From: TMP-24 sp041397305
GTDB lineage: Bacteria; Pseudomonadota; Alphaproteobacteria; Rhodobacterales; Rhodobacteraceae
Direction of reading: 5' to 3'
Assembly: GCA_041397305.1 (NCBI GenBank)
Contig: JAWKWX010000002.1
Span: 1-64,000 of the forward strand
Length of the DNA: 64,000 bases
Shown here: positions 1 to 10,120 of the stretch, in pieces
Position numbering within the stretch: the stretch's first letter is position 1
Layout of the letters: each line of letters begins with the position of its first letter
Program-made: the position numbers and the translations under genes
The notes under the pieces: model-generated
The model's input: the letters and a program-made list of their open reading frames with translations, nothing else
Databases searched by the model: none
What the model was told of the DNA's origin: nothing

Positions 1-965
1 AGAAGGCCCAGCATCTCGCGCGCGGCCTCCGACGGCGAGCGGCCTTTCTCGACCTCGCGCCCGAGCCGTTCCATCGCCCTGCGGCTGTCGGCATCTGCCG
101 TAAGGCGGGCGAGCAGCGCCTGGCGTACCTCCTCCTCGAACCAGTGGCGCGCCTGTTCGGCGCGGCGGGCGGCGAAGAGGCCCCTTGCCGTCCGCCAGCC
201 CGTCAGCTCCTCCATCGCCGCCCAGGCGGGCTCCAGGCCCTGTTCCTCAAGCGCCGAGACGGTCATGGCCCTCGGATAGCCCTCCGGGTCCTGCGGGCGC
301 TTGCGCAGAAGCTTCAGCGCGCCCGCATAATCGGCGCAGGTGCGGGTGGCCGCGGCCTTCAGATCGCCATCGGCCTTGTTCACCAGGATGAGGTCGGCCA
401 TCTCCATGATGCCGCGCTTCACGCCCTGCAATTCGTCCCCGCCCGCCGGCGCCAGCAGAAGAACGAAGAGGTCGCACATCTCCGCCACCATCGTTTCGGA
501 CTGGCCGACACCCACTGTCTCGATCAGCACCACGTCGAACCCCGCCCCCTCGCACAGTGCCACCGCCTCGCGCGTCCGCCGCGCGACGCCACCCAGATGG
601 GTCTGGCTCGGCGAGGGGCGGATGAAGGCGCGGGCATCGCGTGACAACCGGTCCATCCGCGTCTTGTCGCCAAGGATCGAGCCCCCCGACCGCGCCGAAG
701 ACGGATCGACCGCCAGCACCGCCACCTTCAGGCCCTTCGCGGTGAGGAACAGGCCGAAGGCCTCGATGAAACTCGACTTGCCGACACCGGGCGTGCCCGA
801 CAGGCCGATGCGCAAGGCCTGCCGACCCGCCGCCGCCAGCCGGTCGAGGAGAAGAAGCGCGGTTTCCCGATGATCTGCCCGCCCGCTTTCGACGAGCGTG
901 ATGGCGCGGGCCAGCGCTCGGCGGTTGCCGGCCAGAACCTCGGTCGCGAGCTCTTCGGGCGTCAT
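1..965 (-). CDS. meaB: Methylmalonyl-CoA mutase-associated GTPase MeaB (C-terminus cut by window edge)
   Basis: G3E-family P-loop GTPase that protects and reloads adenosylcobalamin-dependent methylmalonyl-CoA mutase. Read on the minus strand from ATG at 965, the protein opens MTPEELATEVLAGNRRALAR. It carries a Walker A GTPGVGKSS near residue 55, the switch region VDPSSARSGGSILGDKTRM, the ETVGVGQSE G3 motif and the NKAD guanine-specificity motif, all in MeaB order. About 321 residues are visible before the edge; the family is normally about 325-335, so only a few C-terminal residues are missing. The mutase is not in view, but methylmalonyl-CoA epimerase lies near 31 kb, so the pathway is represented twice. 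It is divergent from hrpB with about 100 bp between them. Confidence 0.93.
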   Translation of the reverse strand, partial: MTPEELATEVLAGNRRALARAITLVESGRADHRETALLLLDRLAAAGRQALRIGLSGTPGVGKSSFIEAFGLFLTAKGLKVAVLAVDPSSARSGGSILGDKTRMDRLSRDARAFIRPSPSQTHLGGVARRTREAVALCEGAGFDVVLIETVGVGQSETMVAEMCDLFVLLLAPAGGDELQGVKRGIMEMADLILVNKADGDLKAAATRTCADYAGALKLLRKRPQDPEGYPRAMTVSALEEQGLEPAWAAMEELTGWRTARGLFAARRAEQARHWFEEEVRQALLARLTADADSRRAMERLGREVEKGRSPSEAAREMLGL

Positions 966-1064
966 GCGGCCTCCGCGTTCAGATGGTTCCTCTTGCCCGC
1001 TCGCGCCGCGCCTGTCCAGCCCGGGCGGTCTGGCCAAGGCGCGGGGAAGCGGCGATAAGGCGGC

Positions 1065-3497
1065 ATGACCGGTCTGCCCATCGATCCGATCCTGCCCGAC
1101 CTTTCGGCCCGCCTGATGGCAGAGGGCCGCGCCGTCCTGCAGGCGCCGCCCGGCGCGGGCAAGACCACGCGCGTGCCGCTGGCGCTGATGGACGCGGGCA
1201 TTCCGGGCCGCATCCTGATGCTCGAACCCCGCCGCCTCGCCGCCCGCGCCGCCGCCGAGCGGATGGCAGACACCGTGGGCGAGCCGGTCGGCCAGCGGGT
1301 CGGCTACCGGATCCGGGGCGAGGCCAAGGTTTCGCCCGCGACAAGGATCGAGGTGGTGACAGAAGGCATCCTGACACGGATGATCCAGTCCGACCCGGAC
1401 CTGACCGGCATCGGCGCGGTCATCTTCGACGAGTTCCACGAACGCTCGCTTCATGCCGACCTTGGCCTGGCGCTCGCATGGGAGGTGAAGGGCGCGCTCC
1501 GCCCCGACCTTCTGATCCTCGTGATGTCGGCCACGCTCGATGCCCAACCGGTGGCGCGGCTTCTGGACGGCGCCCCGGTCATCACCTCCGAAGGCCGCGC
1601 CTTTCCGGTCGAGACCCGCTGGCTTCCCCGCCCGCCCGACGCGTCCCTGCGCTACGAGGCGGGGGTGGCCGCGCTGGTCGCGCAAGCGCTCGAGGAGACG
1701 GAGGGCGGCCTCCTGGTCTTCCTGCCCGGCGAAGCCGAGATCCACCGGGTCGAGGGGCTTCTCGCCGGGCGCCTGCCCGCCGATTGCGCCATCCGGCCGC
1801 TTTTCGGCGCCATGGACTTCGCCGCCCAGCGCGCGGCCCTGGCGCCGGTGGTGGCGGGCCGCAAGGTCGTGCTCGCCACATCCATCGCCGAAACCTCGCT
1901 CACCATCCCCGACATCCGCGTGGTGGTCGACGGCGGCCGGGCGCGACGGGCGCGGTTCGATCCCGCTTCCGGCATGTCGCGGCTCATCACCGAACGGGTG
2001 ACGCGCGCCGAAGCCGAACAGAGGCGCGGCCGGGCGGGGCGGGTGGCCGAAGGCATCTGCTACCGCCACTGGACGAAGGGAGAGGAAGGCGCCCTCGCCG
2101 CCTATCCACCGGCAGAGATCGAGGCGGCGGACCTCACCGGCCTTGCACTTGAACTGGCACTCTGGGGCTCTGACGGGGCGGATCTCGCCTTTCTCACCCC
2201 GCCGCCCGCCCCCGCGCTGACCGAGGCGCGGGCGCTGCTGGAAAGTCTCGGCGCGCTCGACCCGGGTGGCCGGATCACCGCACACGGGCGCCGGCTTGCC
2301 GCCCTGCCGGTCCATCCCCGCCTTGGCCATATGCTGGCGCTGGCCGGACCCGAAGCCGCGACGATCGCCGCCCTTCTGGAAGAACGCGACCCCTTGCGGG
2401 GCGCCGAGGCCGACCTCGGGCTCAGGCTCCGCGCGATCCGCGACCCGAAGGAGGCCCCCGGCGCCGACCGCGGGGCGATCGAACGTATCCGGGCCGAGGC
2501 GAAGCGGCTCGCTCGGCTGGTCAAGCCCGTCACCGCGCCCTTCAGCCCCGCCGAAATGGCCGCCCTCGCCTATCCCGACCGGATCGGCCTGCGCCGCCCG
2601 GGCGAGGCGGCGCGCTATGTCCTGTCCGGCGGCAAGGGCGCGATCCTGGCCCCGGCCGATCTCCTGGGACGCGCACCGATGATCGTCGCGACCGACCTCG
2701 ACGGCGACCCGCGCGAAGCGAGGGTCCGGCAGGGGATCGCGATCACCGAGGACGAGGTGCGCCGCCTCTTCGCCGAAAGCATCGGCTGGCATGACCTCTG
2801 CGACTGGTCGCGGCGGGAAGGTAGGGTCGTGGCGCGGCGGCAGGAACGGCTGGGCGCTCTCATCCTCGCCGACCGCCCCTGGCCCGACGCCCCGCCCGAG
2901 GCTCTGGCCCGCGCCGCGCTCGATGGCATCTGCCAGATCGGCTTGCCCTGGACGGCGGCCGCAAGGCGCTTTCGCGCGCGGGTCGAGCTTCTCCGGCGCG
3001 AAGGCGCCGACCTGCCGGATTTCACCGACGAGGGCCTCCTCGCGCGGGCCGAAGACTGGCTTCTGCCGCATCTCGTCGGCAAGCGGACCGAGGCGGAACT
3101 GCGCGCGCTCGACCTGACGGAACCGTTGAAGGGGGCGCTCGACTGGGAAACGCTGCACCAGGTGAACCGCCTCGCGCCCGCCCATTTCGAAACCCCGCTC
3201 GGCCGCGCGGTGCCGATCGACTACGAAGGCGACCATCCGTCGATCAGCCTGCGGCTGCAGGAATTGTTCGGCGTGACCCTCCACCCGACCGTGGGACAGA
3301 AGCGGCTCCCCCTGCGCATCACCCTCCTGTCGCCTGCCCAGCGCCCGGTACAGGTGACGCTCGACCTGCCGGGCTTCTGGGCCAGGTCCTATGCCGATGT
3401 CAGGAAGGACATGCGCGGCCAGTATCCCAGACACCCCTGGCCCGAGGACCCGACCGTGGCCGAACCGACGCTGCGGGCGAAGCCGCGCGGCACCTGA
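1065..3497 (+). CDS. hrpB: ATP-dependent helicase HrpB
   Basis: DEAH-box helicase of the HrpB family, 810 residues, the usual length. Walker A GAGKTT is at about residues 30-35, motif II is DEFH at 122-125, motif III SAT at about 155-157, and motif VI reads QRRGRAGRV. The C-terminal third holds the HrpB-specific region, including the HPTVGQKRLPLRITLLSPAQ stretch. ATG at 1065 is the first in-frame start after the divergent meaB promoter region and is followed immediately by the helicase core. HrpB is a presumed RNA helicase of ill-defined role outside E. coli. Nothing looks damaged. Confidence 0.95.
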   Translation: MTGLPIDPILPDLSARLMAEGRAVLQAPPGAGKTTRVPLALMDAGIPGRILMLEPRRLAARAAAERMADTVGEPVGQRVGYRIRGEAKVSPATRIEVVTEGILTRMIQSDPDLTGIGAVIFDEFHERSLHADLGLALAWEVKGALRPDLLILVMSATLDAQPVARLLDGAPVITSEGRAFPVETRWLPRPPDASLRYEAGVAALVAQALEETEGGLLVFLPGEAEIHRVEGLLAGRLPADCAIRPLFGAMDFAAQRAALAPVVAGRKVVLATSIAETSLTIPDIRVVVDGGRARRARFDPASGMSRLITERVTRAEAEQRRGRAGRVAEGICYRHWTKGEEGALAAYPPAEIEAADLTGLALELALWGSDGADLAFLTPPPAPALTEARALLESLGALDPGGRITAHGRRLAALPVHPRLGHMLALAGPEAATIAALLEERDPLRGAEADLGLRLRAIRDPKEAPGADRGAIERIRAEAKRLARLVKPVTAPFSPAEMAALAYPDRIGLRRPGEAARYVLSGGKGAILAPADLLGRAPMIVATDLDGDPREARVRQGIAITEDEVRRLFAESIGWHDLCDWSRREGRVVARRQERLGALILADRPWPDAPPEALARAALDGICQIGLPWTAAARRFRARVELLRREGADLPDFTDEGLLARAEDWLLPHLVGKRTEAELRALDLTEPLKGALDWETLHQVNRLAPAHFETPLGRAVPIDYEGDHPSISLRLQELFGVTLHPTVGQKRLPLRITLLSPAQRPVQVTLDLPGFWARSYADVRKDMRGQYPRHPWPEDPTVAEPTLRAKPRGT

Positions 3498-3577
3498 CCC
3501 GCAATTCGGGGCCGAAGGGTCAGTTTCCGCGCCGCCAGGATCATGCTATGTGCCGGAGAGTTCAGGAAAGGCGCGCC

Positions 3578-4234
3578 ATGTCCGACCGTATTGTCATCTG
3601 GACCCTGGACTGGGTGCCCTTGCCCAATGGTCCCGCCGGCTTCGTGCGCGACCTGCGGCTGAGATGGGCCTGCGAGGAAGCCGGTCTGCCCTACGAGGTG
3701 CGCACCATCCGGTTCGAGGATCGTGCGAGCAATCACCTTGACCGCCAGCCCTTCGGGCAGGTGCCTTACCTGAATGACGGCCCGATCAGCCTGTTCGAAA
3801 GCGGCGCCTGCCTGCTGCACCTTGCCCGCAAAAGCGAATGGCTGATGCCCCGCGATCCAGAGGGCGCGGCCGAGACGCTGCAATGGACGATGGCTGCGCT
3901 GAACTCGGTCGAGATGGTGTCGGTGCCCTGGTGGTTCCTGGAAGTGACGGGCGCGCGGGAAAACGGCCTGACCGGCTGGCTGGAAAGCCGCCTGGCCCAC
4001 ATGGAACGCGTTCTGGGGGAGCGTGACTGGCTCGCGGCGGGCCGCTTCACCGTCGCCGATCTCATCATGGCCGACGTCCTGCGGGTCGCGAAGGTTCGCG
4101 CCCACGGAAACCGCCCGAAGACCGAGGCCTATCTGTCGCGGGTCACGGCACGACCGGCCTTCCAGAAGGCCCATGCCGATCAGATGGCGCATTTCGAGGC
4201 CGCCGACAGGGCGCGCAGCCAGACCTCGGGCTGA
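3578..4234 (+). CDS. Glutathione S-transferase family protein
   Basis: 219-residue cytosolic GST-like protein. The N-terminal thioredoxin-like half contains QPFGQVPYLNDG with the cis-Pro of the glutathione site (VPYL) and LFESGACLLHLA, the ES pair that contacts the gamma-glutamyl group. The helical C-terminal half contains WLAAGRFTVADLIMADVLR, the GST N-capping box region. Start chosen at ATG 3578, which has AGGAAAG about 7 bases upstream; the earlier in-frame start at 3548 would add ten unlike residues. It stands alone and convergent with gnd. The substrate cannot be inferred. Confidence 0.85.
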   Translation: MSDRIVIWTLDWVPLPNGPAGFVRDLRLRWACEEAGLPYEVRTIRFEDRASNHLDRQPFGQVPYLNDGPISLFESGACLLHLARKSEWLMPRDPEGAAETLQWTMAALNSVEMVSVPWWFLEVTGARENGLTGWLESRLAHMERVLGERDWLAAGRFTVADLIMADVLRVAKVRAHGNRPKTEAYLSRVTARPAFQKAHADQMAHFEAADRARSQTSG

Positions 4235-4249
4235 GCCCGCTCCTGCCCC

Positions 4250-5659
<1,410 letters not shown>

Positions 5660-5700
5660 CGTCCTGTCCTTCCCGGCGTCGTCTGCCTGCGCTGCCAAAG

Positions 5701-6369
5701 TCAACGCTTGTGGATGACTGCCACCTGATCCTTGCGCTTCTTGTCGTAGCGGACCTGAAAGAGAAAGCAGCCGGAAATGTCCGGTCCAAGTTCGGTGAAC
5801 GCGGCTTCCAGCGCCGGTTCAGAATGGCGGAAGCTGCGCTGTTCGGAAAATCCCCGGAACAAGTCCGCCGTCTTGGTGAACCCGTCGCGCTCGTAGGCCT
5901 CGGGCTGCCAGCGCAGGTCCTCCAAGATGTAGAGGCCCCCCGATGCGAGTTTCGGGAACAGCTCCAGGAAACCGAACTGCTGGTGATGCGAGGCGTGGCT
6001 CGCATCGTCGATGATGATGTCGAAGTCGGGCAGGCCATGCGCCGTCTCCGCGATGTTTTCGCGGGCATCCATGTCGCAGCGATGGAAGGCAAAGCGTTCG
6101 TGAACGAACCAGGAGAAGTCCGAGACGTCGAGCCCATGGATCCGGGCCTTGGGAAAATAGTCCAGCCACATCCGGACCGACGGCAGGTCGGTCGTCTGGC
6201 GGTCGGCGCTTTCGCCATGTTCCGGCCCGCCGATCTGCAGACCCATTTCCAGGAAGTGGATGGCCCGCCCCCGGAAGGGGCGGAAGAGCATCTCGTAAAG
6301 CTCGGTATAGCGATGCTTGATCGAGCCCTTGTCTGAACCGTAACGGTCGGCAAGGTCGGTAAGGTTCAT
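5701..6369 (-). CDS. Class I SAM-dependent methyltransferase (demethylmacrocin O-methyltransferase-like)
   Basis: 222-residue protein beginning MNLTDLADRYGSDKGSIKHR. The GSDKG motif followed by a Y-E-x-LF segment is characteristic of a methyltransferase group that includes MycE/TylE-like sugar O-methyltransferases. Motif I FLEMGLQIGG, an acidic loop (HGLDVSD), FHRCDMDA and the motif IV-like DIIIDDASHASHH are visible; the DD-A-SH cluster suggests a metal-dependent active site. ATG at 6369 lies only 4 bases downstream of the DUF1993 stop, arguing for translational coupling; a longer in-frame start at 6414 would overlap that gene. The substrate is unknown; no glycan or macrolide cluster is nearby. 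Confidence 0.72.
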   Translation of the reverse strand: MNLTDLADRYGSDKGSIKHRYTELYEMLFRPFRGRAIHFLEMGLQIGGPEHGESADRQTTDLPSVRMWLDYFPKARIHGLDVSDFSWFVHERFAFHRCDMDARENIAETAHGLPDFDIIIDDASHASHHQQFGFLELFPKLASGGLYILEDLRWQPEAYERDGFTKTADLFRGFSEQRSFRHSEPALEAAFTELGPDISGCFLFQVRYDKKRKDQVAVIHKR

Positions 6370-6373
6370 CTCT

Positions 6374-6871
6374 TCAGCCGCCGAGGAAATCGGCCTTGCC
6401 AAGCTCGACGCCATTATGGCGCAGGATCGCGTAGGCCGTGGTCGTGTGGAAATAGAAGTTGGGCAGGATCCACTGGCGGATATAGTTGTCGCCGTTGAAA
6501 CTCACCTCGCGGCTGCCCGCCTTGAAGGAAATCGTGCGGCCCTCCGCACCCGCAAGATCGGCCGGGGAAAGCGCCTTCAGCTGGGCGACGGTCGAGGCGA
6601 TGCGCGCCTTGAGCTCGGCAAAGCTCGCCTCGTTGTCGGGGACCGAGGCCGGTTCCTCGCCCTTCAGCCGCGCGATGGCGCGGCGGGCCTGGTCGCAGGC
6701 GATCTGGATCTGGCGGGTGAAGGGGAACATGTCAGGATAGAGCCGCGCGGCCAGCAGCGCGGCGGGGTCGATCTTCTTCGCCGCGCAATGCGCCTCGGCC
6801 TTGTCGAGGATCTTCGAAAGCGCCGTCAGCCCATGGGCGAGCGGCGGTGCGAAATTTTCGTAAAGCGACAT
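6374..6871 (-). CDS. DUF1993 family protein
   Basis: 165-residue soluble protein matching the DUF1993 pattern: an N-terminal helical region with LYPDMFPFTRQIQIACDQAR, then FAELKARIASTVAQLKALS, and a C-terminal NFYFHTTTAYAILRHNGVELG with the conserved FH-x-x-T-AY-LR-x-GV. The family resembles DinB-like four-helix bundles, but its role is unknown. It sits between the cysteine hydrolase (80 bp upstream) and the methyltransferase (4 bp downstream) on the minus strand, so it is probably cotranscribed with the latter. Confidence 0.85.
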   Translation of the reverse strand: MSLYENFAPPLAHGLTALSKILDKAEAHCAAKKIDPAALLAARLYPDMFPFTRQIQIACDQARRAIARLKGEEPASVPDNEASFAELKARIASTVAQLKALSPADLAGAEGRTISFKAGSREVSFNGDNYIRQWILPNFYFHTTTAYAILRHNGVELGKADFLGG

Positions 6872-6950
6872 GATGGTTCCCTCATCCTCGCGGCGCCATG
6901 CCGCGATCCGGGGTGGAGGCTAGCGCCTCGCCCCGGCGAACGGAAGGGCT

Positions 6951-7520
6951 TCACGCCGCTGTGATCGCGGCCCCCTCGAGGCGCGCGGCGATCGCAGAGG
7001 CGGGCAGCACCTCGGCGAAATCGGCACCGAGAAGGGTGAGCGTCACGTCGAGGACCGTCGCCGCATCGATCCGGCTGCCGTCGGCGCGCGGCACATCGAA
7101 GCCCATCAGCGCATCGGCGGCCAGCAGCACCGGATAGCCGAGGTCCGAGGCCGCCCGCGTGGTCGAGGTCACGCAAAAGGCCGCGACCGCACCGCAGAGC
7201 ACGATCCGGTCGATGCCCCGCGCCCTGAGAAGCCCATCAAGCCCGGTCCCCGCGAAGGCCGAGGAGCCGGATTTGGTGATCACCAGTTCCCCCGCCACGG
7301 GCGCCGCCTCGGGGATCACCTCGGCCGAGGGCAGGCCCGCCGCGAAGGGCGTGCCGGGCTGATCGTGATGGACATGCACGACGGGCAGCCCGCGCGCCCG
7401 GAACAGCGCCAGAAGACCCGCCACCCGCGCGGGCGCGCCGGGGTTCACATGATCGCGCCCCGCCGCGATCCGCTCCATCATGCCCATCTGCATGTCGATG
7501 ATCAGAAGTGCCGTGGTCAT
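6951..7520 (-). CDS. Isochorismatase-family cysteine hydrolase
   Basis: 189-residue alpha/beta hydrolase. The Asp-Lys-Cys triad is visible: Asp in LLIIDMQMGMM near residue 9, Lys in VITKSGSSAFAGT, and nucleophilic Cys in VLCGAVAAFCVTSTTRAA. Family members hydrolyse nicotinamide, carbamates, or biuret-like amides; the exact substrate is not readable. ATG at 7520 has GGAAATGGAAG upstream; an earlier in-frame start at 7643 would add 41 low-complexity residues overlapping argF. It is located 82 bp after argF on the same strand. Confidence 0.82.
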   Translation of the reverse strand: MTTALLIIDMQMGMMERIAAGRDHVNPGAPARVAGLLALFRARGLPVVHVHHDQPGTPFAAGLPSAEVIPEAAPVAGELVITKSGSSAFAGTGLDGLLRARGIDRIVLCGAVAAFCVTSTTRAASDLGYPVLLAADALMGFDVPRADGSRIDAATVLDVTLTLLGADFAEVLPASAIAARLEGAAITAA

Positions 7521-7602
7521 CTTCCATTTCCTTTCAACAGGCGCTCTTCGATCCCTGCCGGCCCCTCTTCGCGCGACGAGCGTCCGGCAGGACGACGAGG
7601 AG

Positions 7603-8529
7603 CTACACCCCCAGGCAATAGCGCAGGATGGCCTTCTGGGCATGCAGGCGGTTTTCGCTTTCGTCGAAGATCACCGATTGCGGGCCGTCCATGACCGCGC
7701 TCGATGCCTCCTCGTTCCGGTGCGCGGGCAGGCAGTGCATGAAGAGGGCGTCCGGCTTGCCCTGGCCCATCATCTCCTCGTTCACCTGATAGGGGCGCAG
7801 CTGGTTGTGGCGGCGTTCGCGGGCGCTTTCGGGGTCGTGCATCGAGACCCAGGTGTCGGTGACGATGGCGTCGGCGCCGGTGGCGGCCTTCAAGGGATCG
7901 CGCTCGATCAGGACGGTCGAGCCTTTCGAGCGGGCGAAGTCGACCGCGCGCGGATTCGGGTCGAGCGTCTCGGGGCCGGTGAAGGTGAGGTCGAAGCCGA
8001 ACTGGCCCGCCGCATGCAGCCAGGAGGTACAGACATTGTTGCCGTCGCCCGACCAGACGAACTTGCGCCCCCTGACCGAGCCGCGATGTTCCTCGTAGGT
8101 GACGATGTCGGCCATGATCTGGCAGGGATGCGACGTGTCGGTCAGGCCGTTGATCACCGGCACGGTCGCATGTTCGGCCATTTCGGTCAGGGTCGCCTCC
8201 TCGAAGGTTCTCAGCATGATCAGATCGACGTAGCGCGAGAGAACGCGCGCAGTGTCGGCGATCGACTCGCCATGGCCAAGCTGCATGTCCTTGCCCGAGA
8301 GGACCATCACCTCGCCGCCCATCTGGCGGGCGCCCACGTCGAAGGAGATGCGGGTCCGGGTCGAGGGCTTTTCGAAGATGAGCGCGATCATGCGGCCCGC
8401 GAGCGGCTGGCTGGCGTCCGGCGCGCCCTTGGGCAGGCCGTGACGCGCGTCCTTCATGGCGCGGGCCTGGGCGATCATCGCATGGAGGTCTGCGGCGGGC
8501 GTGGTGTGCAGGTCGAGGAAATGGGTCAT
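7603..8529 (-). CDS. argF: Ornithine carbamoyltransferase
   Basis: Transfers the carbamoyl group to ornithine, making citrulline in arginine synthesis. The product is 308 residues, the normal length. The carbamoyl-phosphate loop STRTR is in FEKPSTRTRISFD, HPCQ is in TSHPCQIMAD, and the ornithine-site motif HCLPAH is near residue 265. It lies downstream of argD on the same strand with a 105-bp gap holding a palindromic repeat. carB near 37-40 kb supplies its carbamoyl phosphate. It is probably transcribed with argD and perhaps read from the leader region at about 9.99 kb. Confidence 0.97.
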   Translation of the reverse strand: MTHFLDLHTTPAADLHAMIAQARAMKDARHGLPKGAPDASQPLAGRMIALIFEKPSTRTRISFDVGARQMGGEVMVLSGKDMQLGHGESIADTARVLSRYVDLIMLRTFEEATLTEMAEHATVPVINGLTDTSHPCQIMADIVTYEEHRGSVRGRKFVWSGDGNNVCTSWLHAAGQFGFDLTFTGPETLDPNPRAVDFARSKGSTVLIERDPLKAATGADAIVTDTWVSMHDPESARERRHNQLRPYQVNEEMMGQGKPDALFMHCLPAHRNEEASSAVMDGPQSVIFDESENRLHAQKAILRYCLGV

Positions 8530-8564
8530 CTTGGCCTTTCCGGGCGAAGGTTTCCGGGCGGAAG

Positions 8565-8616
8565 CCGGGGGGCTGTCTGCCCCCCGGACCCCCCGAGAGT
8601 ATTTCAGGACAGAACG
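8565..8616. repeat. Intergenic palindromic repeat, copy A (between argD and argF)
   Basis: A perfect hairpin, CCGGGGGGC / GCCCCCCGG with loop TGTCT (8565-8587), is followed by a tail with GGACCCCC and GAGAGTATTT. The same architecture (hairpin, GGACCCCCTC, GAGGTATTTT) recurs on the opposite strand at 55258-55320. This looks like a dispersed REP-type element rather than an arg-specific signal. It may act as a stability hairpin or partial terminator in argDF mRNA. Confidence 0.65.
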
Positions 8617-8634
8617 TGGGGGAAGGGCGGCATG

Positions 8635-9810
8635 TCAGGCCGCCGGTCGGAGCGATTGGGCGGCGGCGTCGAGGCGGCGGGTGGCCTCGGCGAGATCCGC
8701 GTCGCTGATCGTGAGCGGCGGCAGGAGGCGGACGGTATTGTCGGCCGCCGCGACGGTCAGGACATGGGCGCCGTAGCCTGCCTTGACCATGTCGGCCGGC
8801 GCGATCCGGCATTTCAGGCCGAGCATCAGGCCCTGTCCGCGGACGCTTTCGAAAATCTCCGGGTGGGCGGCGACGAGCGCCTCCAGCCCCTGACGGAAGA
8901 GCGCGGCCTTGCGGTTGACCTCGGCCAGGAAGGCGGGATCGGCGATGATCTCGACCACCCTTGCGCCCACGGCACAGGCGAGCGGATTGCCGCCATAGGT
9001 CGAGCCATGGGTGCCCGCCACCATGCCCGAGGCGGCCCGTTCGGTCGCGAGCACGGCGCCGAGCGGGAAGCCGCCGCCGATGCCTTTGGCCACCATCAGG
9101 ATGTCGGGCGCGATGCCCGCCCATTCATGCGCGAAAAGGCGGCCCGTACGGCCCATGCCCGATTGCACCTCGTCGAGGATGAGAAGCGCGCCGGTCTCAT
9201 CGCACAGCCGGCGGATGAGTTTCAGATCGGCGTCGGGCAGTGGGCGGATGCCGCCTTCGCCCTGGATCGGTTCGAGCATGACCGCGCAGGTCCGCTCGCT
9301 GATCGCCGCCGTCAGCGCCTCCATGTCGCCCCAGGGCAGTTGCCGGAAGCCCGGCATCAGTGGCCCGAAGCCCTTGACCATCTTCTCCGATCCGGCGGCG
9401 GCGATCGCGCCGGTCGAGCGGCCGTGGAAGGCGCCCTCGAAGGTCAGGATTTCCTCGCGCGGCGCGCCGGTGTCGTGCCAGTATTTCCGCGCCATCTTGA
9501 TGGCGAGTTCCGCCGTCTCGGTCCCGGAATTGGTGATGAAGGCAGTGTCGGCGAACGTATGCGCGGTCAGAAGGTCGGCCAGCCGCTTCTGTTGGGGTAT
9601 CTCGTAGACATTCGACACATGCCAGACCTTCCCGGCCTGTTCGGTCAGGGCGGCGATCAGCGCCGGATTGGCATGGCCGAGCGCCGTGACCGCGATCCCG
9701 GACCCGAGATCGAGATAGCGGGTGCCGTCGGTGGCGATCAGCCAGCTTCCCTCGCCGCGGTCGAAGGCGAGGGGGGCACGGTTGTAGGTGGGCAGGACCG
9801 ATGGGATCAT
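8635..9810 (-). CDS. argD: Acetylornithine aminotransferase (class III PLP enzyme)
   Basis: 391-residue PLP-dependent aminotransferase that interconverts N-acetylornithine and N-acetylglutamate semialdehyde. LDEVQSGMGRTG carries the PLP-N1 Asp, and AKGIGGGFPLGA carries the Schiff-base Lys. HGSTYGGNPLACAVG is also present. ATG at 9810 has GGAGACTTCC directly upstream; an in-frame start at 9915 would add 35 unlike residues. The neighbouring argF supports the arginine assignment over a GABA or succinylornithine transaminase, though dual activity is common. A TTGACT hexamer about 50 bp upstream could be part of a local promoter. An arginine-rich small ORF lies 118 bp upstream on the same strand. 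Confidence 0.93.
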   Translation of the reverse strand: MIPSVLPTYNRAPLAFDRGEGSWLIATDGTRYLDLGSGIAVTALGHANPALIAALTEQAGKVWHVSNVYEIPQQKRLADLLTAHTFADTAFITNSGTETAELAIKMARKYWHDTGAPREEILTFEGAFHGRSTGAIAAAGSEKMVKGFGPLMPGFRQLPWGDMEALTAAISERTCAVMLEPIQGEGGIRPLPDADLKLIRRLCDETGALLILDEVQSGMGRTGRLFAHEWAGIAPDILMVAKGIGGGFPLGAVLATERAASGMVAGTHGSTYGGNPLACAVGARVVEIIADPAFLAEVNRKAALFRQGLEALVAAHPEIFESVRGQGLMLGLKCRIAPADMVKAGYGAHVLTVAAADNTVRLLPPLTISDADLAEATRRLDAAAQSLRPAA

Positions 9811-9928
9811 GGAAGTCTCCGGCTCAATGGGCGATGCGTGCCAAAGGGGCGACGGCAAGTCAACGCAGGTTCGGGGGCGGGATCGGGTTTGGGGCAGGAT
9901 GTGGCGGCAGGCCACGGGCGAGCGGACG

Positions 9929-9985
9929 TCAGGCGCGGCTGCGGCGGCGTCGGGGACGGGCGATGAAGGCGGTCCGGATGCTCAT
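9929..9985 (-). CDS. Candidate arginine-rich leader peptide upstream of argDF
   Basis: An 18-codon ORF on the minus strand, ATG at 9985, stop TGA at 9931-9929. The peptide reads MSIRTAFIARPRRRRSRA, with seven Arg codons of 18, four of them consecutive. A run of six G's (GGGGGGCC) just upstream is a plausible ribosome-binding site. The next gene on this strand, 118 bases on, is argD followed by argF. That is the arrangement expected of an amino-acid attenuator leader. The intervening RNA has a GTGGC/GCCAC hairpin (about 9901-9915) but no clear U-tract terminator, so any control could be translational or Rho-dependent. It is also possible that the ORF is chance, given the GC-rich sequence. Confidence 0.45.
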   Translation of the reverse strand: MSIRTAFIARPRRRRSRA

Positions 9986-10120
9986 GGCCCCCCATTAGCG
10001 CCGGGCGCGCGCCCTGTCCATCGGGAAATGTCTACCGGGAAATCGGCCCCGCAGGCGGCGCGACAGGCGCGCGGACGGGCGCCGGCACGACGCGGGACGC
10101 GCGCGCCTCGGGCAGGGCAG

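Noticed and set aside
7480..9966. 828-codon plus-strand ORF antisense to argF and argD
   Set aside because: Shadow of two well-identified enzymes; composition is Arg/Gly/His repeats typical of antisense frames.
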